The notes: generated by a model not told the origin, from the letters alone. Shown: positions 36,662-45,693, numbered from the stretch's first letter. The stretch: 64,000 bases of DNA from Polynucleobacter sp. MWH-UH2A (GCF_018687195.1 NZ_CP061321.1:496001-560000); one strand, 5' to 3'. Program-made: numbers and translations.

Positions 36662-36731
36662 GTAAATTTCCTAGTTAGTTGGTTTTGATCAGATCATATC
36701 GCATTAAGTTGCGAATCTATTTTTATTTCTG

Positions 36732-36768
36732 AGAGAATTAATGCACTATATTTGTGCATTAATTCTCT
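36732..36768. repeat. perfect 15-bp inverted repeat
   Basis: AGAGAATTAATGCAC / GTGCATTAATTCTCT around a 7-nt loop, overlapping the stop of the leftward membrane-protein gene at 36759 and 71 bp before the bactofilin 2 start. Neither side has a T tract. Could be a terminator, RNA processing hairpin or operator. Confidence 0.7.
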
Positions 36769-37091
36769 GTACTCGGTGGTTTTGATTTAATCGGTGTTGG
36801 GGTCGCTAGCTCGGAAAATTGATCTTTTAGTTTGCTCAAGGTATTGATTTTGGCCTCTATTGCCGGCAATTGACGCTGCAGTATTTGTAGTTTCTCTCGA
36901 TAAGCGGCCTCAATTTCATCCAATTCTTTTCGGGTAATGACGCCACCCATTTCCTTGGTCATCTCGGGGCTGAAGCGAATGGCTACCCTGAACCCAAGAA
37001 AATGAATCCCAATCCCGATAAGAATAAAGACGCTAAACGACAAAATAGCTAGCTTAATCATGGTTCTACCCGTGATTTTGATTTGTTTCAT
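36759..37091 (-). CDS. single-pass membrane protein with coiled coil
   Basis: 110 residues from ATG 37091; the frame is open 36 bp further up but the first methionine there has no better signal. One helix near 10-30 (IKLAILSFSVFILIGIGIHF), then about 50 residues of charged heptad-like sequence (LDEIEAAYREKLQILQRQLP) and a Pro/Ser tail. Topology: short inside, coiled coil outside or the reverse. No family recognised. Confidence 0.62.
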   Translation of the reverse strand: MKQIKITGRTMIKLAILSFSVFILIGIGIHFLGFRVAIRFSPEMTKEMGGVITRKELDEIEAAYREKLQILQRQLPAIEAKINTLSKLKDQFSELATPTPIKSKPPSTEN

Positions 37092-37333
37092 CGTTGAGGT
37101 TGATCCTGAGATCCAGATCAGCTGCATCTGATTTTTCCTTGTTTATAGCTTGGATTACTGTAGGCGCAATTTTGGACATCATTGCCGTAAAAGTAAAGAT
37201 TCGCCCCGCATTTTCAGATTATCGGTCGATATTTGATGCTAATATTGCCAAAATTAGCAAAATAATCTGCAAACGAGACAAATTCATCCTTATTAATTCT
37301 TGCCGCCCTATTTTTTAACTATTTACTTTGTTT

Positions 37334-38347
37334 ATGAAGCAAACCCGTTTACCTGAAATTATTGGTTCTGCATTAAAGGCCGCCAGGGAAAAGAGAGGTT
37401 TGGAACGTGGCGAGTTGGCGACCCAATGTTGTCTATCTAGCAAAATGATTTTGGAATTAGAGGAGGGCGGTATGACCTCTTTCTATAATTTTCAACTCAA
37501 ATTATCATCAGCAAAACGGGTTGGAGCATTTTTAGGTTTATCACTTTCGGATTATCTTGACCAGCCTGTTGAGCTAATAGAGCCTCTAACGATTTCTGCA
37601 GAGGCTGACAGTTTAACCGATGCAGAAGAGGTTGATTTATCTCAAGAAAATATTAACGATAAAGAGGATGTAAAGTCGGCTGATGTTAGCCCACCCAAGC
37701 CAGTGGTGGATGAGGGTGAGCAGTTAGATGATTTGATTTATGAAAGCACGCACTCAGGCACATCAATGCCTTACGTCGCAGCGCCTTCGACACCTTTCAA
37801 AAAGTTTGGACTTGCGCTAAGTTTGGCCATAGTTATAGGCGGACTCTATGGTGTTGAAAGTAAATTTCAGATATCCAACTCAGCTTTAGCGCTTGTAGAA
37901 AACTTTGGCGCTAAAAAAATAGAGCCACAAGACCCTCCAAGTGAGATTGCATTACAAGAGCCACGTCAAATAGCCTTTGAAGAAGCGGTCACCGAAAAAA
38001 CCCAAGCGAAACCAGAGTCAGTCATTGCTGTGGCTCCTGCGCAAAGTCAATGCCCACCAGCGCGCGATGAAGTTTCAATCTATAAGTCCCCCAATCCATC
38101 CAAATTGGGGGATTCTGTGAATATTAAAACCTTGGTGAAGCAATCTATTTGTGTTGCTGATGGTCAAGGAAGGCAATCATTGGTTGATCTAGAGCCGAAC
38201 ACAGCCCATTCTTTTAGAGGGGTATCACCTTTTATTATTTCGGCACAAGATTTGGATAATGTAGAAATGTATTTTCAAGGCTGGAGGGTAAGGCCCCCCA
38301 ATTCCGGCATGAAGCAAATGAAATTAGTTGAAGTTGCAACGCAGTAA
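37334..38347 (+). CDS. RodZ-like HTH/transmembrane protein
   Basis: 337 residues from ATG 37334. Xre-type HTH at ~9-65 (LKAAREKRGLERGELATQCCLSSKM), an acidic linker, a TM helix at ~155-172, then a periplasmic region and a C-terminal beta domain (RQSLVDLEPNTAHSFRGVSPFIISA). This is the RodZ layout: HTH, single helix, beta domain that contacts MreB and wall synthases. Flanked by bactofilins, it could connect polymers to the membrane. Alternative: a divergent ComM/ DUF4115-type membrane regulator. Confidence 0.72.
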   Translation: MKQTRLPEIIGSALKAAREKRGLERGELATQCCLSSKMILELEEGGMTSFYNFQLKLSSAKRVGAFLGLSLSDYLDQPVELIEPLTISAEADSLTDAEEVDLSQENINDKEDVKSADVSPPKPVVDEGEQLDDLIYESTHSGTSMPYVAAPSTPFKKFGLALSLAIVIGGLYGVESKFQISNSALALVENFGAKKIEPQDPPSEIALQEPRQIAFEEAVTEKTQAKPESVIAVAPAQSQCPPARDEVSIYKSPNPSKLGDSVNIKTLVKQSICVADGQGRQSLVDLEPNTAHSFRGVSPFIISAQDLDNVEMYFQGWRVRPPNSGMKQMKLVEVATQ

Positions 38348-38382
38348 TGTGATTTTTCTAACGATATTTCGGAGGTGGCGAG

Positions 38383-38856
38383 ATGTTTGAATTCTCAAAA
38401 AAAGGCCCAATGGCCGATACGCAGTTAACTTATCAAACCACCGTTGGTACGGGGTCTTCTGTTATTGGAAACTTTACGCATCGTGGCAATATGTTGTTAT
38501 CTGGGCATCTTGTTGGTGATATTCACCAAGATGACACTGCCCCTGACGCCGCAAATGGTTTTACTGCGGTTATAGGTAAAACAGGATTTTTAGAGGGCGA
38601 TATTCACAGCGCCCATGCAATCATCATTGGTCGTATTAATGGTTCTGTACTTGCGAAAGGCAGAGTTGAGGTTTATCCGGGCGCAGTCGTGTGTGGCGAC
38701 ATCACCTATTCACAAATTAATGTTCATCCCGATGCTAAGGTAAATGGCAATCTCAAGTGCTTGCTGCCGGATACCTTGAATGCCTCATCAATAGCAACCG
38801 AAACCGATGGTTTGGTGAGCAACGTTGTATTGATGGCAAAAGCTGAAGGCGCATAA
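38383..38856 (+). CDS. bactofilin 3
   Basis: 157 residues. Bactofilin beta-helix ~20-125: GSSVIGNFTHRGNMLLSGHL, FLEGDIHSAHAIIIGRINGS, GRVEVYPGAVVCGDITYSQI. GGAGG ribosome site before the ATG; 36 bp downstream of the RodZ-like gene. Confidence 0.9.
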   Translation: MFEFSKKGPMADTQLTYQTTVGTGSSVIGNFTHRGNMLLSGHLVGDIHQDDTAPDAANGFTAVIGKTGFLEGDIHSAHAIIIGRINGSVLAKGRVEVYPGAVVCGDITYSQINVHPDAKVNGNLKCLLPDTLNASSIATETDGLVSNVVLMAKAEGA

Positions 38857-38873
38857 TATTCGGAAGTGTTGAG

Positions 38874-39308
38874 ATGACCCAGATCCCCGAAAGCCAAATT
38901 CACCATCTCAAAGAATCGCAAGAGGAAGATTCTTTTACGAAGAAAGTTCCTTGGTTTCTTTTGCTGGGGTTTCTAATATTCGTGATCTCTTGCGCATTGG
39001 TTTATGTTTATCAATATCGAGATCTTCCCAAATGCCAAGATGAGGCAGTTCAAATACTGCTTAATCAAAATATTAGAAGTAATGAAGCGCTTATTCAAAA
39101 TTCAAGAACTCTGGCTTTTGAGGGTATTAATGAAGTTTCGCACAACAACACTCAGCGGTCTTGTAGGGCAAGCCTGATTACTAGCCAGGGAAATTATCTT
39201 GTTACTTATCTGGTGCAGAACGAGGTGATTGAGAAAAATTGGATAGGCAAACTCTTGGGCAAGGTTGAATATTCTATTGTGGTAGAAAAAATAGAATCTG
39301 TTCAATAG
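38874..39308 (+). CDS. hypothetical single-pass membrane protein
   Basis: 144 residues. Hydrophobic segment ~25-48 after an acidic cytosolic N-terminus; the remainder is extracytoplasmic with two Cys (PKCQDE, RSCRAS). 18 bp after bactofilin 3. No family recognised. Confidence 0.62.
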   Translation: MTQIPESQIHHLKESQEEDSFTKKVPWFLLLGFLIFVISCALVYVYQYRDLPKCQDEAVQILLNQNIRSNEALIQNSRTLAFEGINEVSHNNTQRSCRASLITSQGNYLVTYLVQNEVIEKNWIGKLLGKVEYSIVVEKIESVQ

Positions 39309-39344
39309 GTTTAGCCTAATGATGTAAACAAGTAATCCTGGGGG

Positions 39345-39623
39345 CTAAAGTAAAAATTTGCCAATGATATAGAACATCATGGCGGATACCAATACGTATA
39401 TTGCTGCCTTGCCTAATGCTCTTTCAACACCCTTTTGAATAATCTTGTTCTGAATATTTTCATCGGCGACAATATTCTTAATATTCCAAAGATCTTTTCT
39501 GATGGTGTTAAGGCTCTCTTCAGATTTTCGCTCTCTAGCTTGGATAGAGTCGCTAATTTCAGCTAAGCGAGAGTTAATCGTTTTTAGCTCTGCAATTGCG
39601 TCGTCTAGATTGCCCATTTGCAC
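39345..39623 (-). CDS. small coiled-coil protein with C-terminal anchor
   Basis: 92 residues. Residues ~5-50 form a heptad-like helix (LDDAIAELKTINSRLAEISD); residues ~70-90 are a single hydrophobic helix at the C-terminus (AAIYVLVSAMMFYIIGKFLL), so it is likely tail-anchored in the inner membrane. No family recognised. Confidence 0.6.
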   Translation of the reverse strand: MQMGNLDDAIAELKTINSRLAEISDSIQARERKSEESLNTIRKDLWNIKNIVADENIQNKIIQKGVERALGKAAIYVLVSAMMFYIIGKFLL

Positions 39624-39880
39624 TCCAAGTTGGGGGTGAGGCTATATATTGTCATTGGTGCCATTCATAAATTTGGTAAGCTTCGGGAATTATGGCAAAT
39701 TTCAGACTTCTACCCTAGTTTTTTATTCGTTTTAGAAAAAATACCGAGCATTCTACTTTTGGCGTGAAATTAGGTGAGATCCAATTAATTTGCTTTATAG
39801 TGGTGTTAAACAAAGTAATGCCTATATGCAAGGGCATGTATGCTCGATAAATCTAACTACAGCATGGATATCAAAAGCCG
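39624..39880. other. 257-bp intergenic stretch
   Basis: No gene supported. Contains TATA (39823-39826), 16 nt, then CTCGATAA (39843-39850), a weak match to a sigma-28 element (TAAA, 15 nt, GCCGATAA), 30 bp before the next start. Upstream part is AT-rich. Confidence 0.35.
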
Positions 39881-40426
39881 ATGATAGTGGCTAAAGTTAA
39901 AGCTTTTGCTAAATTCGTTCTAAAGGGTGTTGCCCTGTTTATCATTTTGCTGATTTTGCTCTACGCTGGATTCAAGGCGTGGGAGTATCAAACGGTTGAG
40001 AGCAAGAGGGCGGAGAATGTTGCCCATCAAAACCGATTGAAGAATCAGTACGAGGATCTCGCCAGAGATCAGGTCTCATACATTCCCTTGATGGTCGGTA
40101 GCCCTTCATTGGATTATGTCCAAAGAGGCAATGGAGAATCTATTTTCGCTTACTTGCTAGGCTCTAATTACAAGCTTTACCAAGAGCTTATGGAGGATAG
40201 TGGGCAAATCGTTTATGTGGGCAAACAAATTCTGGGTGCTGGTTGCAAAAAACAAGGGTGTGCGGATGGAGAGGCTGCGTTTGTGGTTGATCCAGAGAGT
40301 AGTAGGTATTACGCTGCCATTAACCAGGATGGTAAGGTTGAGTACTACGGCATTGAGGATGGCTCCCCTGCGCCTGTGGCGTTTCAAAAATGGCATGGAA
40401 GCCAGACTATAGAAGGGGCTAAGTAA
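39881..40426 (+). CDS. hypothetical membrane-anchored protein
   Basis: 181 residues. Helix near 12-33 (GVALFIILLILLYAGFKAW), extracytoplasmic rest. Two Cys in GCKKQGC suggest a disulfide. Stop overlaps the next start by one base (TAATG). No family recognised. Confidence 0.62.
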   Translation: MIVAKVKAFAKFVLKGVALFIILLILLYAGFKAWEYQTVESKRAENVAHQNRLKNQYEDLARDQVSYIPLMVGSPSLDYVQRGNGESIFAYLLGSNYKLYQELMEDSGQIVYVGKQILGAGCKKQGCADGEAAFVVDPESSRYYAAINQDGKVEYYGIEDGSPAPVAFQKWHGSQTIEGAK

Positions 40427-40917
40427 TGCTGCACGCAAAGCCTGTATTTCTAAGTAAATATTGCTTAGGTCTGATGTTGGCATGTTTTGTTTCGCATGGA
40501 GCGTATGCTTCATCGGATCATCATGACCCAGCTCCAGCAAAGGCAGGCACTCACAAAGGGACTCATAAATTTAGCAACGATAAAGACATCGTGTTAAGGA
40601 AGAATGCGCAATCTACGCTATATCTTTTGTCTGGTTGGGGGAAGACTGAGGGGCCTTATGTTTGGTATACGGTTTCAGCCCACTTTAATGCAGACCAGCT
40701 ATCTCCCGATGGAAAGCCCTTTAATCTTTTTAGTCTGAGCGGCGCCTTGGATTGCAAAGAAAATCATTTTTTCTTCTACAGAACTTCATATATGTATTTT
40801 GACTCAAAGACTAAATCCTTAAATGAAGTCTTTTTCAAAAAATCCAAATCCGATGTCATTCAAATTACACCTGAGACTATAGAGTCTAGCGTTAAAGCAA
40901 TCATCTGTAATGAATGA
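40426..40917 (+). CDS. hypothetical exported protein
   Basis: 163 residues, signal peptide ending near GAYA(29). The mature part has a His-rich start (SDHHDPAP), several Lys, and CKEN...IICNE cysteines. Overlaps the preceding stop (TAATG), so coexpressed. No family recognised. Confidence 0.62.
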   Translation: MLHAKPVFLSKYCLGLMLACFVSHGAYASSDHHDPAPAKAGTHKGTHKFSNDKDIVLRKNAQSTLYLLSGWGKTEGPYVWYTVSAHFNADQLSPDGKPFNLFSLSGALDCKENHFFFYRTSYMYFDSKTKSLNEVFFKKSKSDVIQITPETIESSVKAIICNE

Positions 40918-40938
40918 TGGCAGCCTGATTGGCAAACG

Positions 40939-41613
40939 GTGTTAGATCAGTTTCAGACCCTCTTTGAACAGCTCCAAAAGCTTGTTCAAGATTCGATGCA
41001 GGGCGATGGTTTTTCGGCGATCGATGCTAGTGGACCATTAACTCCTCTGCAGCGACATGTTTTACGGGAGTTATTGCAGGGTTATCCGTCGCAACCTTTA
41101 AATTTAAGCGATGAATTAACGGGTCTTCTTGTTAGATCAAGTCTAATAGAGCGATTGAGCCAAGCATTGATTGATTCAACAAGTCGTAACTCAATCCTGG
41201 CAGTATGTTTTATTGATCTCGATGGATTTAAGGAGATTAATGATCAGCATGGACATGCTGTTGGCGATCAAGCTTTGCGTTTAATTGGTGAACGTATACA
41301 CAATTCAATTCGCTCGGGTGATTTGCTGGGTCGCTGGGGCGGAGACGAATTCGTACTAGTTTTGCAAAATATTGATCGCCAAGAATCTGTTGCGCACTTG
41401 GCTGATCGTCTGCTTGGTGCAATTTCCCACCCATTGAAATTAAGTTCTGATGAGCCGCTCACATTATTTCTGGGGGCTAGCATTGGTGTGGCAATGACTT
41501 CGGCTGGTCTTTTGGGTAAGGAATTTGATGCGCTCACATTGATTGAAAAAGCGGATAAGGCGATGTACGAGGCTAAAAGAGCGGGCAAAAACCGAATAGA
41601 AATTGCGCTTTAG
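40939..41613 (+). CDS. GGDEF diguanylate cyclase
   Basis: 224 residues from GTG. Residues ~1-55 are helical; the GGDEF domain starts at ~58 (DELTGLLVRS). Active site GGDEF 134-138 is intact, FIDLDGFKEIND supplies the Mg2+ Asp, and RSGD 125-128 is a canonical inhibitory I-site five residues upstream. No sensor or membrane helix is visible. Makes c-di-GMP, which the PilZ/YcgR-like protein 2.5 kb away may read. Confidence 0.92.
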   Translation: MLDQFQTLFEQLQKLVQDSMQGDGFSAIDASGPLTPLQRHVLRELLQGYPSQPLNLSDELTGLLVRSSLIERLSQALIDSTSRNSILAVCFIDLDGFKEINDQHGHAVGDQALRLIGERIHNSIRSGDLLGRWGGDEFVLVLQNIDRQESVAHLADRLLGAISHPLKLSSDEPLTLFLGASIGVAMTSAGLLGKEFDALTLIEKADKAMYEAKRAGKNRIEIAL

Positions 41614-41618
41614 TTAGT

Positions 41619-43004
41619 TTATTGCTTGCGCAAATGAACTGGTGGAATACGCAGAATATCTCGATATTTTGCGATAGTTCGTCGCGCAATAATATAGCCC
41701 TGATCGCTTAATAGCTGAGCGATTTGAGTATCTGAGATAGGTTTTGCGGCAGATTCTTCCTCAACAATTTTTTTAATTAATGCTTGTATTGCAGTCGATG
41801 AAATACCTGTACCTTTTTCTGAACTTACTTGACTACTGAAAAAGTACTTGAACTCAAAAATTCCTAAAGGACATGCTAGGTATTTTTGGGTTGTCACCCT
41901 CGAAATAGTCGACTCATGCATTTCTAATTCCTCGGCGATTTCGCGTAGAACTAGGGGCTTCATACCAATGGCGCCCATCGAAAAAAATTGCTGCTGCCTT
42001 TCTACTATCGCTTGCGCCACCCGCTGGATTGTTTCTTCTCGCTGGGCGATATTTTTTACAAGCCAACTTGCCTCCAACATTTTTTGTTTGAGGGCGCCGT
42101 CAATTTTCTTTTGACCATTTTCTTTCAAAATCCTTGCGTACTCATTATTCAAAGTAAGTCGAGGTTTCGCATTGGGATTCGATTCCACCACCCAACGATT
42201 GTGTTTGAGCCTGACAACGACATCCGGCAAAATCCATTGGTCATTTTCACGTTCAAATTGAGAGCCTGGGTTGTGTTGGAGTGTTCGAATAAGCTCGACA
42301 GCTTTCAGCACTTCTCCCTCTGATTTGCCACTAGCCTGTTTTATTTTCTGCCAGTCTTTTGACCCCACTTTGGGTAAATGGGATGTAACAATTTCTTTTG
42401 CTAGTTCCCAAGCGGCGCGATTGTCTTTAATGCTCTCTAGAGTGCGATCTATTTGAAGGGAAAGACATTCGGCAAGGTCGCGCGCTCCAATGCCTGGTGG
42501 GTCTAGTGTTTGGAGTTTAGCGAGCGCTTTCTCTGTGTGGTTAAACGATGTATTTTCGGTTAACTGGGTAGCGATATCCGCATGAATGGCTTGAAGATCC
42601 TCGGGTAGGTAGCCGCGCTCATCGAGGCAGCCAGCTATGTAGGCGATCAAGGATCGATCTTCTGGATTAATCTTGAGTAGATGAATCTGCTCCTCAAGGT
42701 ATTCCAGTAGAGTTTGTTTGTGGGCGATACGCTCATAGCGCTCACCCCAGTCTTCATCATCATCCTGGGAGGCCTGATTGTTGCTCCAGGATTGGGGGTT
42801 TACCTCAACTCGCTCATTGGATTGAGAGAGGTTGGATTCGATTTCAGGGTTGGGCTCAAACTCGAGCAAGGGGTTTTCTTCGGCCGCCTTGGCCAATTCT
42901 TGTTCTAGCTCAGAGTTTGATAGTTGCAAAAGCTTGATAGATTGCTGCAGTTGCGGGGTAAGACTGACCGTCTGGCTGACTCGGGTATTTAGTGAGATAG
43001 CCAT
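41619..43004 (-). CDS. rpoN: RNA polymerase sigma-54 factor
   Basis: 461 residues. Region I is Gln/Leu-rich (LTPQLQQSIKLLQLSNSELEQEL), region III carries the HTH, and the RpoN box is ARRTIAKYR near residue 442. The middle acidic region II is present. Convergent with the GGDEF gene. Its position within flagellar genes suggests control of early flagellar promoters; a dedicated enhancer-binding protein is not in the window. Confidence 0.97.
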   Translation of the reverse strand: MAISLNTRVSQTVSLTPQLQQSIKLLQLSNSELEQELAKAAEENPLLEFEPNPEIESNLSQSNERVEVNPQSWSNNQASQDDDEDWGERYERIAHKQTLLEYLEEQIHLLKINPEDRSLIAYIAGCLDERGYLPEDLQAIHADIATQLTENTSFNHTEKALAKLQTLDPPGIGARDLAECLSLQIDRTLESIKDNRAAWELAKEIVTSHLPKVGSKDWQKIKQASGKSEGEVLKAVELIRTLQHNPGSQFERENDQWILPDVVVRLKHNRWVVESNPNAKPRLTLNNEYARILKENGQKKIDGALKQKMLEASWLVKNIAQREETIQRVAQAIVERQQQFFSMGAIGMKPLVLREIAEELEMHESTISRVTTQKYLACPLGIFEFKYFFSSQVSSEKGTGISSTAIQALIKKIVEEESAAKPISDTQIAQLLSDQGYIIARRTIAKYRDILRIPPVHLRKQ

Positions 43005-43302
43005 GGTCTACTGAACGTTGATGGGAGTATGGGAATTGCAAAAGTTCACAGAGTGAGTGTAATTGCCTAGCCCAAGCGGAAATGCCTTTATCAAACTTGC
43101 ATCTCTAAATTTAGACATCCTAAGATTTTCTTGTTTTATGAGAAGGACTGAACGCTATCATATAAATAAAATCTATATAAATCAATAATATAGATGATTA
43201 TTCGTGCAGAAATCATAGAAAGAATGTATAAAATGGGTAATCATTTGCCAATATTTGTCCGTTTACAGTTACCCTGTCATTGAAAAAGAGGAATTTCACA
43301 TT
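43005..43302. other. 298-bp noncoding region upstream of small gene
   Basis: No gene supported. Contains the AT-rich dyad described separately and probable divergent promoters for rpoN and the small rightward gene. The minus-strand frame across 43213-43485 is a shadow. Confidence 0.4.
43171..43195. repeat. 8-bp AT-rich inverted repeat
   Basis: ATCTATAT / ATATAGAT with a 9-nt spacer, in the 298-bp region upstream of the 43303 gene. Likely an operator or AT-rich promoter element; pairing too weak for a terminator. Confidence 0.5.
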
Positions 43303-43494
43303 ATGGAATATCCTGTCATTACTGAGCATCGAATTCGAGGCGAGCGCTTCTACACCATCGAAAAAAGCAACAAGATTGCTTTTTACACAACTAATATCGC
43401 TGCCGCGCGGTATTGGGTGAAGCATGTGGTTAATGGAGAGAATGTAGCCATTCCTGAAGTTGATTTGCATATTAAGGATGGTCAAACCCCCTAA
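43303..43494 (+). CDS. small hypothetical protein
   Basis: 63 residues from ATG 43303, preceded by GAGGAA. Sequence EHRIRGERFYTIEKSNKI and YWVKHVVNGE is basic and aromatic. No signal peptide, helix or known motif. Confidence 0.55.
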   Translation: MEYPVITEHRIRGERFYTIEKSNKIAFYTTNIAAARYWVKHVVNGENVAIPEVDLHIKDGQTP

Positions 43495-43611
43495 TCCCCA
43501 TTAAATTTGCATGGCCTAAAAGGCCTGCAAATTGTGTTTTTCACGCTACCTCACCTACGAGCGTGTAGAGTTTTAAATGGCGTTTAAAGGGCTATAAACG
43601 CGAGATATCCG

Positions 43612-43617
43612 TATAAT
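43612..43617 (+). promoter_or_regulatory. -10 element TATAAT
   Basis: Perfect sigma-70 -10 at 43612-43617; no good -35 is visible. If used, transcription would start near 43624, downstream of the first in-frame ATG (43616), supporting the later start at 43643. Confidence 0.4.
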
Positions 43618-43642
43618 GACCCATTTAATGTGGGTTAGTTGC

Positions 43643-44065
43643 ATGGGTCGCTTCATTTTTCGAAATACCACTTTTATTGCGCTTTTTGCCATTTTTGCTA
43701 GTGGTTTCGTATTGGCTCAAGCAAATGAGGATATGGTAACTGTTATCGACGGTCACCAATATAACGTCGCATATTACAAAAGCTCGATTAAATCTTTACC
43801 CCCGGATTGGAAAAAGGTTTGGACAATCACGAATCGCAAGCAAGACTCCGGCTCTACACCCGAGCGAGTTCAATCGATCCGACGGAACATTTTGTTTAAT
43901 TGTGTTCGCAATACCTATTCGACTCTAGCCACCGTAAATTATTCTGAGCCTAATGCAATGGGAAAACCCAATTTGCAGACTGAAACTGGATTTGAATTGA
44001 ACGACGATCCTGTTCCGGAAGGAACTCCCTTGGCTATTATTTATTCACAAGTTTGCGGTTCTTAA
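43643..44065 (+). CDS. hypothetical exported protein (surface-adhesin E-like)
   Basis: 140 residues from ATG 43643. Signal peptide ends near VLAQ. The spacing of RSIRRNILFNCVRNTYSTL and a late YSQVCGS cysteine resembles small surface-adhesin E-like proteins, but this is weak. Nine bp before the PilZ-like gene. Function unknown. Confidence 0.58.
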   Translation: MGRFIFRNTTFIALFAIFASGFVLAQANEDMVTVIDGHQYNVAYYKSSIKSLPPDWKKVWTITNRKQDSGSTPERVQSIRRNILFNCVRNTYSTLATVNYSEPNAMGKPNLQTETGFELNDDPVPEGTPLAIIYSQVCGS

Positions 44066-44074
44066 ATTATTAAT

Positions 44075-44833
44075 ATGAGATTTAACATTTTTCCTCCCGA
44101 AGGGCTTAAAAGTATTGAGCCTAAGTTTCATGTTGATCCCCGATTGATTCAAAAAACAATCGAGCGTGAATTGGGCAAAAAACCACTAGCTGGGTTGTAT
44201 CCAATTGATGGTGCGGGCACCCCAATTCCTGTGAGCCTGCTGGATGTTGCAAAGGGCTTATTGATTATGAAGCCCGAAATAAAACCCGAGGGCGGCTTCA
44301 CAAGTTTGATTGGTGGGCAACGCATTGTGGTGATGTGCGGTGAAAGTGGCAAGATGCAGTTTTTGGCCACAAACCTGAGATTGAATGAAGAGGGCAACCT
44401 AGTGTGCCCATTGCCGGCGGATTTAATTTTGATTCAACGTCGTAAAGAGTTCAGAACCTTAGGCCCAGCGGATGAGGATTTAAATTTTGTGTTGTGTTTA
44501 GGCGCTGGTCAAGAATTGCTGACCAAGGTGATCGATATATCCGATCATGGTATTTTGCTTGATATTCGCTTGGGTGCTACAGAGGTGGAGGTCGGTCGTT
44601 TTTGGCACTCTGGTTATTTTGAGCGTTTAAGGTCCCGCTCAACCACCATTGATTTAGTCATCAAAAATGTCCGTCCAGGGGCTGATATCGATCGCATCCG
44701 TGCTGGTTGTGAGCTCTATGAGCCGAAAAAACAAGTTCTCAAAGAGTTTGAGAGTACGCGTAGCGCGATTGAAAATGCTCGCGTACAAGGCCGCTTGAAT
44801 CGTTGGTATCTTGGGGCTAGCTGGCATGAGTAA
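44075..44833 (+). CDS. YcgR-like PilZ c-di-GMP receptor
   Basis: 252 residues. Residues ~15-120 form an N-terminal YcgR-N-like barrel; the PilZ part has RRKEFR (122-127) and DISDHG (154-159), the RxxxR and D/NxSxxG loops that bind c-di-GMP. In enterobacteria YcgR brakes the flagellar motor. Here it precedes the chemosensory-like run, so it may be its c-di-GMP input. Confidence 0.82.
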   Translation: MRFNIFPPEGLKSIEPKFHVDPRLIQKTIERELGKKPLAGLYPIDGAGTPIPVSLLDVAKGLLIMKPEIKPEGGFTSLIGGQRIVVMCGESGKMQFLATNLRLNEEGNLVCPLPADLILIQRRKEFRTLGPADEDLNFVLCLGAGQELLTKVIDISDHGILLDIRLGATEVEVGRFWHSGYFERLRSRSTTIDLVIKNVRPGADIDRIRAGCELYEPKKQVLKEFESTRSAIENARVQGRLNRWYLGASWHE

Positions 44834-44876
44834 ATTATTTGTGCAGAAATTGGCTGGCGGATAAGCTTGAATTAAT

Positions 44877-45686
44877 ATGAATTTTTTCGCGTCTTTTACT
44901 ACTGGAAAATTGATCATGATCGTGAGCTTGCTCATGTTCATTGCGCTGATCTATTTTTTCATTCGCGATTTTTACGGCAAAGTGGTAGATGAAGTTAAAG
45001 AGAAGCAGGCCAAGCCGATAGAGCCAGTAGTTGTTGCAAGTCTTCAGAAAACGCATCAGCTTGAAGAGGTGATTAACCAAAAGATAGCCAACATGAAGTT
45101 GGATCTCATGGCGGAGCGTTTGCGGATTACCTCGACTGCTGAAGTCTTGAAGAATTTGGCAAATGAAAGACATCTCCCAGAAACCTTGTATCAAATTTAT
45201 TTTGAGACACGCGCATTTCCAAAAAAGAGCATAGAAGCGCAACAGACAGATCTAGAGTGGCATGCTCAAGCAGGCATTACCGATCTGAAAGTGGAGCCAA
45301 TGCCTCTTGATGATGGGACTCAGATTTATTTCACATTGCATAACTACCCGTACAAGCTCACAGCAGTTAATCATCGCTTTGCGAGAACATACTTTGTAGA
45401 GCTCACCTTGCGCGATGTTGATGATGTCCGTCTATTTGTAGTGAGAATTAAAGCAAGCGAAACAAATGGCCGCGATATTTTAGAGACGGCGATCATTGAA
45501 ATGAAATCGGGCGAATGGATTGATGACATTGCTAGCTGTCGATTGCTTATGGATAAGCGTAAAACTGAAGTCCAGCTCATGGCTGAGCACCGTGAGGTGG
45601 AGTTATTGAAAGAGCGGTTCATATTGAATCAAGGCGCCAATAAGTTCATCGGCAACAAAGCCGATAACGGCCTTAAGAAAAAGTAA
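44877..45686 (+). CDS. hypothetical membrane-anchored protein
   Basis: 269 residues. One N-terminal helix (~12-32, LIMIVSLLMFIALIYFFIRD), then charged helical segments and a mid-protein beta region (TQIYFTLHNYPYKLTAV). It sits between the PilZ and PDZ genes, 8 bp before the latter. No family recognised. Confidence 0.65.
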   Translation: MNFFASFTTGKLIMIVSLLMFIALIYFFIRDFYGKVVDEVKEKQAKPIEPVVVASLQKTHQLEEVINQKIANMKLDLMAERLRITSTAEVLKNLANERHLPETLYQIYFETRAFPKKSIEAQQTDLEWHAQAGITDLKVEPMPLDDGTQIYFTLHNYPYKLTAVNHRFARTYFVELTLRDVDDVRLFVVRIKASETNGRDILETAIIEMKSGEWIDDIASCRLLMDKRKTEVQLMAEHREVELLKERFILNQGANKFIGNKADNGLKKK

Positions 45687-45693
45687 GGATACC

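Noticed and set aside
44835..45242. Antisense frame in the membrane-anchored gene
   Set aside because: Cys/His/Phe-rich shadow with no start signal.
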